Source: Candidatus Companilactobacillus pullicola (GTDB taxonomy: Bacteria > Bacillota > Bacilli > Lactobacillales > Lactobacillaceae). From it: a DNA stretch of 33,012 nt. Position numbers and translations under genes: made by a program. The stretch lies in the NCBI GenBank assembly GCA_019116025.1, contig DXCM01000034.1, positions 1-33,012 on the forward strand. Direction: 5' to 3'. Below the pieces are notes generated by a model. The model searched no databases. It was not told the DNA's origin and saw only the letters and a program-made list of their open reading frames with translations. Every line of letters begins with the position of its first letter. Positions within the stretch are counted from its first letter, which is position 1. This document shows, in pieces, positions 7,129 through 14,939 of this stretch.

Positions 7129-7937
7129 AATTATGGATTAATAATAACAATAAAGAACAGTCAGTTGAAGCCGCCAATAAGTTACGTAGCAAATTGCTAG
7201 ATGCCGGCTTAATCTTGGATCGTCGAAATCCGCAGTTGGTTATCAGTGTGGGTGGGGATGGAACTCTTTTGAGTACCTTTCACGCTTATGCAGCACATTT
7301 AGATCGAGTGAAATTCCTAGCGCTACATACTGGTCATTTAGGCTTTTATTCCGATTGGACTGATACGGAAATTGATGAGTTGGCTAAACGGATCATTGAA
7401 TGTCAGGATAATATTCCATCAACTAGCTACCCGGTTTTGGATGTCGTAGTCGAAAACAAAGAGGGCTCACTCTTTCATGGAATAGCTATTAACGAGACCG
7501 TTGTCAGACGACTTTCTTCTTTAACGATGAAAGCCAGAGTTGATCTAGATAAGGAATTTTTTGAAAGTTTTCGTGGGGATGGACTCTGCTTTTCCACTCC
7601 AACTGGATCAACAGCTTATTCTAAATCGGTTGGTGGGGCCTTGATTCACCCTAAAATCAGTGTTTTTCAAATGATTGAAATAGCCTCGATCAATAACCGT
7701 GTCTATCGGACAATCTCTTCACCAATTATCATTCCTCATAATCAGCAAGTTGACCTTTATCCACAGACAGCTGATGATTATGTTATCAGTTGTGACGGGA
7801 TTACAACTAAGCTCAAAAATGTTAAGAAGATAACAATTAAACTTAACTATCAACGAGCTCAATTTGCCCAATATCGTCATCGACACTTCTGGACTAGAGT
7901 AGAGACTGCCTTTTTAGCACAGAATGAAAAAAAATAA
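7125..7937 (+). CDS. nadK: NAD kinase
   Basis: Phosphorylates NAD+ to NADP+. The 270-residue protein has the diagnostic GGDGT at residues 43-47, with the following TLLSTFHAY. Further conserved segments are the NE of AINETVV, and FRGDGLCFSTPTGSTAYSKSVGGAL in the C-terminal beta domain, which binds the NAD ribose. Translation is coupled to relQ through an ATGA overlap, and the 3' end overlaps rluD by 14 bp. Its place beside an alarmone synthetase ties NADP supply to stress metabolism by co-expression. Confidence 0.95.
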   Translation: MKLWINNNNKEQSVEAANKLRSKLLDAGLILDRRNPQLVISVGGDGTLLSTFHAYAAHLDRVKFLALHTGHLGFYSDWTDTEIDELAKRIIECQDNIPSTSYPVLDVVVENKEGSLFHGIAINETVVRRLSSLTMKARVDLDKEFFESFRGDGLCFSTPTGSTAYSKSVGGALIHPKISVFQMIEIASINNRVYRTISSPIIIPHNQQVDLYPQTADDYVISCDGITTKLKNVKKITIKLNYQRAQFAQYRHRHFWTRVETAFLAQNEKK

Positions 7938-8844
7938 TCGTTTCTTAAAATTTGTGATTAATCATCATGACAAGAAAACCATCCGTAAATTTCTCGTGCA
8001 ACATAAATTCTCCTCTAGTCAGTTGCATAATTTGAAGAATAAAGGTGGACAAATTTTTGTTAATCACAAGCAACGTCATTTTAATTTCCAATTGCATGAT
8101 GGAGATGAAATGTTGATCGTCCTCAATTCTGAAGAACCATCTGATTTGATAAAACCAATGACTGGTCCTGTGGATATTATATTTGAGGACGATTATTTAT
8201 TAGTAGTCAATAAGCCACCAGGGATAGCTAGTCTTCCTGCTAAAGCTCGTGATAGTAAAACTATGGCCAATTTGGTTAAGGCTTACCTGATCTCTAAAAA
8301 GGAGAACAGTACGATTCATTTGGTGACACGTCTAGATCGTGATACTTCGGGACTAATGGTTTTTGCTAAAACATCGTACGCTCATTCACTGTTAGACCAA
8401 ATTCTTCACACCGAGAATTTTCAAAAGTTTTATTTAGCGATGATTTATGGACACGTCGAGCCCAAAGAAGGATTAATCGACTTACCAATAGGAATCGATC
8501 CCAAAGCCTTTTATAAACGAGCAATTGATCATCGAACAGGGAAGAATTCACAGACAATTTATAAAACGGTGGAAGATTATGCCACGGGTAGTTTATTGGA
8601 ATTAAAGCTATTAACAGGTCGGACTCATCAAATCCGTGTACATCTATCCGCAATTGGTCATCCTATTATTGGCGATGATATGTATAGCCAAAAAATTGAT
8701 CCCCGAATCAATCGTCAGGCGTTACATTGTTATAATTTGCAAATCGTCCATCCAGTAACCAAAGAGTTATTAAATTTAAAGGCGCCTTTACCTCAGGATA
8801 TGGTAATCTTAAAGAGTGTGTTAAGGGGTGAGAGAAATGGATGA
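7924..8844 (+). CDS. RluA/RluD-family pseudouridine synthase
   Basis: Converts uridine to pseudouridine in rRNA or tRNA. The protein has 306 residues. An S4-like N-terminal region (about 15-68, KKTIRKFLVQHKFSSSQLHNL...) is followed by the catalytic domain with RLDRDTSG (136-143), Asp138 being the predicted nucleophile, then a GRTHQIRVHL motif (about 240-249). The start ATG lies within the nadK end and has only a weak ribosome binding site, which suggests translational coupling. It corresponds to Bacillus YjbO. The exact target position is not deducible, so I give no symbol. Confidence 0.92.
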   Translation: MKKNNRFLKFVINHHDKKTIRKFLVQHKFSSSQLHNLKNKGGQIFVNHKQRHFNFQLHDGDEMLIVLNSEEPSDLIKPMTGPVDIIFEDDYLLVVNKPPGIASLPAKARDSKTMANLVKAYLISKKENSTIHLVTRLDRDTSGLMVFAKTSYAHSLLDQILHTENFQKFYLAMIYGHVEPKEGLIDLPIGIDPKAFYKRAIDHRTGKNSQTIYKTVEDYATGSLLELKLLTGRTHQIRVHLSAIGHPIIGDDMYSQKIDPRINRQALHCYNLQIVHPVTKELLNLKAPLPQDMVILKSVLRGERNG

Positions 8845-10210
8845 AAATGAAAAGAGACTGCAAGAAAGATTTGAACAGTTAAAACGGTACCTCGATAGTA
8901 ATGATAAGAAAAGGTTTCGAAAAACCTATCTTGATATGCATTTTTACGATCAAAGTACGTTCTATCTCACTTTAAATAAGGAAGAACGAACAACACTCTA
9001 TTCCATCTTGGAACCAGATGAAATGGGGGATATGTTCGATACCATTGAAGATGACAATCCAGCCATTCCAGAATTGTTGAAAGAAATGGATTTAGATTAT
9101 GCTTCTAAGATGCTAAACGACATGTATGATGATAATGCTGCCGATGTCTTGGAGCATTTAGATAAAGTTGATGTTGACCGATTCTTAGAACAAATGCCTA
9201 AGAATGATGCCAATAATCTACGTGGCTTGTTGCATTATGATACTGAAACTGCCGGTGGTATTATGACCACAGACTACGTTCAGTTCCATGAAGAAGAAAC
9301 AGCTGCCAGTGCAATTAGGGCATTGAAAAAATTTGCGGAAACGGCGGAGACAATTTATTATCTATATATTTTAGATAGTCACGATGACTTAGTCGGTGTA
9401 ATGTCGTTACGTGATTTAATTATGTTAAATGATAACGACACTTTGGGTAATCACATGAATAGTGACGTTATAACGGTCAATGTCGATGCAGAACAGGCTG
9501 AAGTAGCCCAAGTCTTCAGAGATTATGAATTTCTAGCTGTTCCAGTTGTCGATCATTCAAATAAGTTGGTTGGTATCGTTACGGTTGATGATGTAATTGA
9601 AGTTATTGATGATGAAGCTCAACAAGACTACTCTGGTTTGGCCGGTGTTAGTATGGATGAAGCTAATAATGATGGACCTTTCAAGGCTGCTTCCAAACGT
9701 TTGCCTTGGTTGATCACTTTGTTATTACTGAGTATGATCACGGCTACTTTAATCAACCATTTTGAAGGTTTGTTGGCAGAAGCTAGTATTTTGGCTGTCT
9801 TTATTTCTACTATTACAGGTACTGCCGGTAACGCCGGTACACAAAGTTTGGCTGTGGCAGTTAGAAGATTAGCGGTTGAAGAAATTAATCGTCATGAATT
9901 TTTGAAATTGATTGGTAAGGAATTGATCACCGGTTTTGTTACGGGATTAGTAACAGGGATATCGGTTTGCTTACTAGTAGGAATTTGGAAACATAATTTT
10001 GTTTTAGGAATGGTAATTGGTTTAGCCATGTGTGCCGCTATAACGGTTGCTAACTTGGCAGGTAGTTTGATACCAATGCTGATGTCCAGCTTTGGATTTG
10101 ATCCAGCTGTTGCCAGTGGACCATTTATCTCAACTTTGAGTGATTTGACCAGTGTATTGATTTACTTCAGTATTGCTGGAATGTTTATGCAATATTTCGT
10201 CAAAGCTTGA
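8837..10210 (+). CDS. mgtE: Magnesium transporter MgtE
   Basis: Mg2+-gated Mg2+ channel of the plasma membrane, about 457 residues. Order of parts: N-terminal superhelical Mg2+-sensing domain (about 30-130), two CBS domains (about 135-255, including YYLYILDSHDDLVGVMSLRDL and FLAVPVVDHSNKLVGIVTVDDV), a plug helix, and five transmembrane helices from about residue 285. The pore segment TGTAGNAGTQSLAVAVRR is present. The ATG at 8837 is chosen because AAGGGGTGA (8823-8831) is 5 nt upstream; the frame is also open from a GTG at 8828 inside that site. It overlaps rluD by 8 bp. No M-box leader is possible here, so control must come from the operon promoter or from the protein itself. Confidence 0.94.
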   Translation: MDENEKRLQERFEQLKRYLDSNDKKRFRKTYLDMHFYDQSTFYLTLNKEERTTLYSILEPDEMGDMFDTIEDDNPAIPELLKEMDLDYASKMLNDMYDDNAADVLEHLDKVDVDRFLEQMPKNDANNLRGLLHYDTETAGGIMTTDYVQFHEEETAASAIRALKKFAETAETIYYLYILDSHDDLVGVMSLRDLIMLNDNDTLGNHMNSDVITVNVDAEQAEVAQVFRDYEFLAVPVVDHSNKLVGIVTVDDVIEVIDDEAQQDYSGLAGVSMDEANNDGPFKAASKRLPWLITLLLLSMITATLINHFEGLLAEASILAVFISTITGTAGNAGTQSLAVAVRRLAVEEINRHEFLKLIGKELITGFVTGLVTGISVCLLVGIWKHNFVLGMVIGLAMCAAITVANLAGSLIPMLMSSFGFDPAVASGPFISTLSDLTSVLIYFSIAGMFMQYFVKA

Positions 10211-10253
10211 ATAATTCAATACTTTGAAATAAATTATTTTTTAGCTTCAAATC

Positions 10254-10307
10254 AAAAAGGGTGTTCATATCAACTGAGCTTAATCAGTTGGTATGAACAC
10301 CCTTTTT
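10254..10307. terminator. Bidirectional terminator between mgtE and cutC
   Basis: Arms 10254-10269 and 10292-10307 are perfect over 16 bp, extended inward by CAACTGA (10271-10277) with TCAGTTG (10284-10290). A-run on the left, T-run on the right; it serves both converging operons. Confidence 0.92.
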
Positions 10308-10333
10308 ACTAGTTATAAAATTTTTATTTGAGC

Positions 10334-10987
10334 TTAGTTATTAACTCCGTCAATAACCTTTGTTCCATGAACTTCTTTGACACCTAATTTTTTAGCAATA
10401 TCGTCACAATTTTGATAATTAACGCCACCACCAGGTAAAATAGCAATTCTACCAGCAGCGTAGTCAACGTATTCTTTAATCTTGTCGACTGTTTGGTCAA
10501 TTGGTGTAGTCAAGGGTCCACCGTGAGTGAGGATACGGTCAACGTCATGTTCAACTAGCCAATCAATAACAGGTTTCTTGTTATCTTCTGCTAAAGCGTC
10601 AAAGGCCATGTGGAAAACAATTTGCATACCTGATGAGGCAGCAATTAATTGCTCCATTGCTTCTTCATCTAAATCGCCATCCTCAGTTAATGCACCAAAA
10701 GTTACAGCGTCAACGCCAAGTTTTTGAGCTTGGAAGAGGTCAGCTTCCATCATTTTAATTTCTAGGTCGTTATAAACGAAATTTCCGCCACGAGGACGAA
10801 TCATTTCTACGACGGGAATAGATTTTTCTTGAAGATATTTTGTGCTTTCTTGTAGAACACCTAAACTTACTGTGGTTCCACCAACAGCTAAATTGTCATT
10901 CAATTCAATTCTGTTAGCACCTTTTAACACAGCTTTAGGAATATTGGTAAAATTTTCAACAGCAACTTCTTTATAAATAATAATCAA
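10334..10987 (-). CDS. cutC: CutC family protein (copper homeostasis family)
   Basis: TIM-barrel protein of the CutC family, 217 residues, linked to copper tolerance in older literature although the biochemical role is unsettled. Typical segments are EVAVENF, GANRIELNDNLAVGGTTVSLGV, MIRPRGGNFVYND, and ILPGGGVNY near the end. The start is unusual: there is no ATG or GTG before residue 60. The best reading is TTG at 10987, but that codon directly touches the GGGAG ribosome binding site; an ATT codon a few bases later would have better spacing. Last gene of a minus-strand group, separated from uppP by a terminator. Confidence 0.88.
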   Translation of the reverse strand: MIIIYKEVAVENFTNIPKAVLKGANRIELNDNLAVGGTTVSLGVLQESTKYLQEKSIPVVEMIRPRGGNFVYNDLEIKMMEADLFQAQKLGVDAVTFGALTEDGDLDEEAMEQLIAASSGMQIVFHMAFDALAEDNKKPVIDWLVEHDVDRILTHGGPLTTPIDQTVDKIKEYVDYAAGRIAILPGGGVNYQNCDDIAKKLGVKEVHGTKVIDGVNN

Positions 10988-11002
10988 CTCCCTTATTTTT
11001 TT

Positions 11003-11044
11003 AAAATAAAATCCCGATCAATTATAATACAATCGATCGAGATT
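11003..11044 (-). terminator. Terminator between uppP and cutC (minus strand)
   Basis: On the minus strand 14-nt arms (11031-11044 with 11010-11023) pair completely if two G-U pairs are allowed, followed by TTTTATTTT. It should reduce read-through from uppP into cutC. Confidence 0.7.
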
Positions 11045-11060
11045 AAACTAGTATGTAAAA

Positions 11061-11900
11061 TTAAGCCATCAATGCTTTAGAACCAAAGTAAGCAATTACG
11101 ATAATAGCTAAGATGATTCTGTACCAACCAAAGGCCTTGAAGTCATTACGTTTGATGTAATCGAGCAAGAATTTGATTGAAGCATAAGCAACGATAAATG
11201 ATACTAAAGTACCAACAAGAAGAATTATCGTTTGATCACCAGTAAAGGTATTACCATGTTTGAAATACTTAAATATTTTCAAAAGACTGGCACCAAACAT
11301 TGTTGGAATAGCTAAGAAGAAAGAAAATTCTGTAGCGACGAATCTAGAAGTACCAACGGTCATACCACCCAAAATAGTTGCACCGGAACGTGAAGTACCA
11401 GGAACTAATGAAAGAACTTGGAAGAGTCCAATTTCAAGAGCGGTTTTGTAAGATAGACTGTCCAGATCGGCCGTTTGTGGATCTTTGTTTTTAAGCCAAT
11501 TCTCAACAACGATGAATAAAATACCATAAATTAGTAGGGTAGCTGAGATAACTTGCCAGCTAGTAAGATGTTTATCCATCCAGTCGTTTAGTGGAAGTCC
11601 GATAATTACGGAAGGTAAGATAGCGACAATAACTTTAAACCAGATACTCCAAGTTTGTTTCTTTTCTACAGTGTTTTTCTTAGGTGAGAAAGGATTCAAC
11701 TTGTGGAAGTAGATGAGGATAACGGCTAAGATCGCCCCGAATTGAATAACTACCATGAACATGTTGATGAAAGCTGTGGGTTCGTTTAACTTAACGAATT
11801 CATCAGCCAAGTACAAATGTCCGGTTGAACTGATAGGTAGAAATTCAGTGAAACCTTCAATAATACCAAGGATAACGGTTTTAATGATTTCAATGAACAT
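11061..11900 (-). CDS. uppP: Undecaprenyl-diphosphatase UppP (BacA family)
   Basis: Integral membrane enzyme that dephosphorylates undecaprenyl diphosphate so the lipid carrier of wall synthesis can be reused; extra copies give bacitracin resistance. The 279-residue protein shows the two family signatures: [14 protein letters not shown] (15-28) and [14 protein letters not shown] in the second half, with about seven to eight hydrophobic segments. AGGAGAA lies 11 nt before the ATG. It lies 33 bp after the lactonase gene, so both are probably co-transcribed. The lipid carrier link with tagO elsewhere in the window is functional, not operonic. Confidence 0.94.
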   Translation of the reverse strand: MFIEIIKTVILGIIEGFTEFLPISSTGHLYLADEFVKLNEPTAFINMFMVVIQFGAILAVILIYFHKLNPFSPKKNTVEKKQTWSIWFKVIVAILPSVIIGLPLNDWMDKHLTSWQVISATLLIYGILFIVVENWLKNKDPQTADLDSLSYKTALEIGLFQVLSLVPGTSRSGATILGGMTVGTSRFVATEFSFFLAIPTMFGASLLKIFKYFKHGNTFTGDQTIILLVGTLVSFIVAYASIKFLLDYIKRNDFKAFGWYRIILAIIVIAYFGSKALMA

Positions 11901-11933
11901 AATAATTAATTATTCTCCTGACTAAATTTGGAA

Positions 11934-12953
11934 CTAAATAAAGTGTACACATACACACTCAGGAATGGAAATATTATTTTCCAAACTAGTCAAAATTCCT
12001 TTTTTCTCATTTCTCTTAAAGATAGTGATGTTATCTGAATCTTGGTTGGCAGCAATCAAGTATTTTTCAGAAGGATCTAGATCAAAGTCTCTTGGTCCTT
12101 TACCATCTGATGAAGTTGTGTTGATCTTCTTGAGGCGGTCACCTTTTTCGTTAACAGCAAATAGGGCGATAGTGTCTGCTCCACGTGTAGATGCATAAAG
12201 GAACTCGCCATCTTTAGTGATGCGGATAGCTGCAGTAGTATTCTTTTGTTCATCCTTAGCAGCTTCAACTTCGTCAACTAAAGTTAAACCAGCAGTTTCG
12301 GCATCATATTCCATGACAAGAACTTTTGAGGATAATTCGCAAGCTACATAAACGTATGGTTTTGTTGGATTGAAGACTAAATGTCTTGGTGCATATCCAG
12401 CTGGTGCGATGTAATTATTCATCAATTTTGGATTTTTAGCATCAGAAATATCATAAATATAAATACGGTCAGCACCGTAATCACAAATAATCAATTTGCC
12501 ATCAGGTGTAAGGCTACTGAAATGAGGCTTAGATTGATCTTGTTCAACACGAGGACCATGGCCTTCAAATTTAACCTCAGAATAGTGTTCAATCTTGCCA
12601 TCGGCAGTTAGATGATCAATCTTAACTTTGCTCAAGTGGAAGTAAGCACTAAAAATCAAATTACGACTGGCATCGAATTTAACATATGATGGAGAAGTTT
12701 CTTCTGAGAAGTCTTCATCCAATAATTTAGGTTCGTCACCTTTGATATCGTAAACAACGATACCGCCACGATCGTCTTTTTTAGCTAGAGCAATCAATTT
12801 TAAGTCATTTGTTACATCAATATATGTGGGACCATTTAATTCAACTAGGACTTTAGGTGTGGATAATTCACCGTTATCGGAATTGAATTCGGCTGAGTAA
12901 ACACCTTTACCAGCTTTTTTTGTATAACCACTAAAGAGAACCTTTTCAAACAT
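11934..12953 (-). CDS. pgl: Lactonase family protein, 6-phosphogluconolactonase (Pgl-type beta-propeller)
   Basis: Seven-bladed beta-propeller of the lactonase family (339 residues), which hydrolyses 6-phosphogluconolactone in the oxidative pentose phosphate pathway. Blade-like repeats and conserved pieces are visible: GPTYIDVTND, GHGPRVEQDQSKPHFSSLTPDGK, GYAPRHLVFNPTKPYVYVACELSS, and GKGPRDFDLDPSEKYLIAANQDSDNITIF. The ATG at 12953 is chosen, with GGAGG 9-10 nt upstream; the frame is also open from a TTG at 12968. It heads a minus-strand group with uppP and is divergent from the AI-2E gene across a 68-bp promoter region rich in TATA steps. The substrate is assigned by family only. Confidence 0.88.
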   Translation of the reverse strand: MFEKVLFSGYTKKAGKGVYSAEFNSDNGELSTPKVLVELNGPTYIDVTNDLKLIALAKKDDRGGIVVYDIKGDEPKLLDEDFSEETSPSYVKFDASRNLIFSAYFHLSKVKIDHLTADGKIEHYSEVKFEGHGPRVEQDQSKPHFSSLTPDGKLIICDYGADRIYIYDISDAKNPKLMNNYIAPAGYAPRHLVFNPTKPYVYVACELSSKVLVMEYDAETAGLTLVDEVEAAKDEQKNTTAAIRITKDGEFLYASTRGADTIALFAVNEKGDRLKKINTTSSDGKGPRDFDLDPSEKYLIAANQDSDNITIFKRNEKKGILTSLENNISIPECVCVHFI

Positions 12954-13021
12954 TACAAAAACCTCCAAACATTGTATAGTATATAGTATATTCTTAATAG
13001 AAAAGTTTTGGGGAGTACTTT

Positions 13022-14230
13022 ATGAAAGAAACGCCGGAAAAAAGAAAAAGTTGGTTCTACCAATGGTTTTTGAATAACCAATTGACGGTGATTTTGCTTA
13101 ATATTTTCTTAGTATTTTTGATAATTTATTTTTTTTCAAAAATAAGGTTTGTTTTCAATCCGCTTAGTCAAATTCTAGGAATTACAATGCCACCAGTTAT
13201 ATTAGCATTGGTATTGTATTATTTGATCAATCCTTTGATCAATGTTTTAGAGAGCAAGTTTCATGTTAATCGAATTATTTCGATCACCTTTGTTTTTATC
13301 ATTATTTTGGCATTATTGATTTGGGGCGTTATGTCCCTGATTCCATTTGTTCAAGATCAAATTGATTCTTTGGTTAAGAATTGGCCACAGTATTGGGATT
13401 CACTTAATAAAAGTTTGCAGAATCTGTTTTCTGATCCTAAATTACATATAGTTAGGGAACGATTAGTACAGACGAATGCTAGCATTACTAAGAGTTTTGA
13501 AAAATCAATGGATCAAATTCTACCACAGACTGTTAACAATATCGGTTCAGCCGTTAGTGTTTTGACGAATGTCGTTGTTATCATAATGACAGCACCATTC
13601 ATCTTGTTCTTTATGTTAAAGGACAATCGTAAGTTTAAAGAGTCAATTGTGAAAGTCATGCCTAATCGTATTAAAAAGTCAGTTGGCGATATGCTTTCGG
13701 AGATCAGTCAATCACTAAGTTCTTATATAACTGGTCAATTGACAGTTGCCTTTTGGGTAGCGGTAATGTTCTTTGTTGGTTATCTGATCATTGGTCAACG
13801 ATATGCTTTGGTACTAGGTATTGTTGCCGGTATTTTGAATTTAATTCCTTATATCGGTTCAACGTTGGCTTTAGTTCCTTCGTTGGTTATTGCGGCATTT
13901 ATCGCACCGTCAATGGTTTTAAAAGTTTTAATTGTCTTTGTAGTGGAACAGACTATTGAAACACGTGTCATTTCGCCAATAATTGTTGGTAATAAGATGC
14001 AGATGCATCCTGTCACAACTATCTTAGTTTTATTAGTATCCGCTGGGATGTACGGTTTAGTGGGAATGGTTGCCGGTATTCCTATTTTTGCCATTTTAAA
14101 AATTATTTTTACACGTTTCTTTAATTGGTTTAAACGTAATTCGAGTTGGTATGACGATGATGATCTTGTGGAGAACAACAAGGTCGTTGAAGCAAATAAT
14201 GAAAAAGAATCTCAAAAAGATCACAAATAA
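13022..14230 (+). CDS. AI-2E family transporter (permease-like membrane protein)
   Basis: Polytopic membrane protein of 402 residues in the AI-2E/PerM family. Members have been linked to autoinducer-2 export or to sodium/proton exchange, so the substrate is open. Hydrophobic segments occur near 20-42, 57-75, 84-110, 175-200, 235-260, 265-285, 290-312 and 330-365, with a long soluble loop (about 112-170) between the third and fourth, as is usual. The conserved LNLIPYIGSTLALVPS stretch is present. The C-terminus is hydrophilic and acidic. GGGGAG (13010-13015) is 6 nt before the ATG. Transcription probably ends before the trmL promoter, although no strong hairpin follows directly. Confidence 0.88.
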   Translation: MKETPEKRKSWFYQWFLNNQLTVILLNIFLVFLIIYFFSKIRFVFNPLSQILGITMPPVILALVLYYLINPLINVLESKFHVNRIISITFVFIIILALLIWGVMSLIPFVQDQIDSLVKNWPQYWDSLNKSLQNLFSDPKLHIVRERLVQTNASITKSFEKSMDQILPQTVNNIGSAVSVLTNVVVIIMTAPFILFFMLKDNRKFKESIVKVMPNRIKKSVGDMLSEISQSLSSYITGQLTVAFWVAVMFFVGYLIIGQRYALVLGIVAGILNLIPYIGSTLALVPSLVIAAFIAPSMVLKVLIVFVVEQTIETRVISPIIVGNKMQMHPVTTILVLLVSAGMYGLVGMVAGIPIFAILKIIFTRFFNWFKRNSSWYDDDDLVENNKVVEANNEKESQKDHK

Positions 14231-14242
14231 TTCATTTTTTTG

Positions 14243-14271
14243 TTGTCTAGACCGGACATGTCGTATATAAT
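14243..14271 (+). promoter_or_regulatory. Promoter of the trmL leader
   Basis: TTGTCT (14243-14248), 17-bp spacer, perfect TATAAT (14266-14271). The predicted transcript starts near 14278, leaving about 139 nt of untranslated leader before trmL. Confidence 0.75.
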
Positions 14272-14277
14272 AACTAA

Positions 14278-14400
14278 TGAGTTTGAAGTTATTTGTTTTT
14301 CTCAGAAGCAATTTTGACAAAAGCAAGTAAACATAAGGCTTTACTAGCGCATGTCCTTGCTGTGGTGTTCACCGAGGGTATGCGCTTTTTTGTTTTTAAA
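14278..14400 (+). ncRNA. Structured leader RNA before trmL, candidate cis-regulatory element
   Basis: The leader holds a hairpin AGTAAA/TTTACT (14326-14331, 14340-14345), an alternative pairing AGCAAG/CTTGCT (14322-14327, 14356-14361), and a final hairpin ending in six T residues (14347-14391). The alternative pairing uses bases that also sit in the final hairpin, so the two can compete. This is the form of an attenuator. A conserved Lactobacillales element called the 23S-methyl RNA motif is known upstream of RNA methyltransferase genes and overlaps terminators; this leader may belong to it, but I could not check. A free small RNA is another option. Confidence 0.5.
14347..14391 (+). terminator. 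Terminator hairpin inside the trmL leader
   Basis: GCGCAT (14347-14352) pairs with ATGCGC (14380-14385). Inside, CCT pairs with AGG (14355-14357, 14375-14377) and GGT-GTTC-ACC (14364-14373) closes the apex. TTTTTT follows. It lies between the promoter and the start of trmL. Confidence 0.75.
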
Positions 14401-14416
14401 AAAGGGGAAGAAATAA

Positions 14417-14926
14417 ATGACTAATCACATTGCTTTATATGAACCATTAATGCCAGCCAATACAGGTAATATTGCAAGAACCTGTGCTGGTACTAACACT
14501 AAACTACATTTGATCCGTCCACTAGGTTTTAGTACGGATGATGCACATATGAAACGTGCTGGTTTAGATTATTGGGATAAAGTCGATATCACTTATCATG
14601 ATAATTTAAACGACTTTTTGGAATCTATTCCTGATGATAAGTATCTATATTTAATTACGAAATTCTCAGATAAAGTTTACAGTGATCAAGATTTTTCTGA
14701 TACATCAAAAGACCACTACTTCTTGTTTGGTAAAGAAACAACTGGTCTTCCAGAAGATTTCATGCGTCGTAATCCTGAAAAATGCTTAAGAATTCCAATG
14801 AGTGATAATATCAGAGCGCTAAATCTTTCTAACAGTGCCGCTTTAGTAATTTATGAAGCAGTTCGTCAACAGAATTTTGCCGGCTTGGAATTAAGCCACC
14901 ATTATGAAAATGATAAATTAGACTAA
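14417..14926 (+). CDS. trmL: tRNA (cytidine(34)-2'-O)-methyltransferase TrmL
   Basis: SPOUT-class enzyme that 2'-O-methylates the wobble nucleotide of some leucine tRNAs using S-adenosylmethionine. The 169-residue length is that of the minimal TrmL/CspR group. The three knot motifs are visible: [12 protein letters not shown] (near 17-28), [11 protein letters not shown] (near 108-118) and [19 protein letters not shown] (near 130-148). The ribosome binding site is AAAGGGGAAG, 6 nt before the ATG. It has its own promoter and a folded leader with a terminator, so expression is likely regulated. The C39-type peptidase follows 13 bp downstream. Confidence 0.93.
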   Translation: MTNHIALYEPLMPANTGNIARTCAGTNTKLHLIRPLGFSTDDAHMKRAGLDYWDKVDITYHDNLNDFLESIPDDKYLYLITKFSDKVYSDQDFSDTSKDHYFLFGKETTGLPEDFMRRNPEKCLRIPMSDNIRALNLSNSAALVIYEAVRQQNFAGLELSHHYENDKLD

Positions 14927-14939
14927 GAGGACAAAGTTG

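Noticed and set aside
14314-14319. Perfect TTGACA inside the trmL leader as a second promoter
   Set aside because: No acceptable -10 hexamer lies 15-19 bp downstream (the sequence there is GGCTTT).
13849-14326. Minus-strand open frames opposite the AI-2E family gene
   Set aside because: They lie opposite a well-conserved membrane protein gene, show no ribosome binding site, and their composition reflects the complementary strand.
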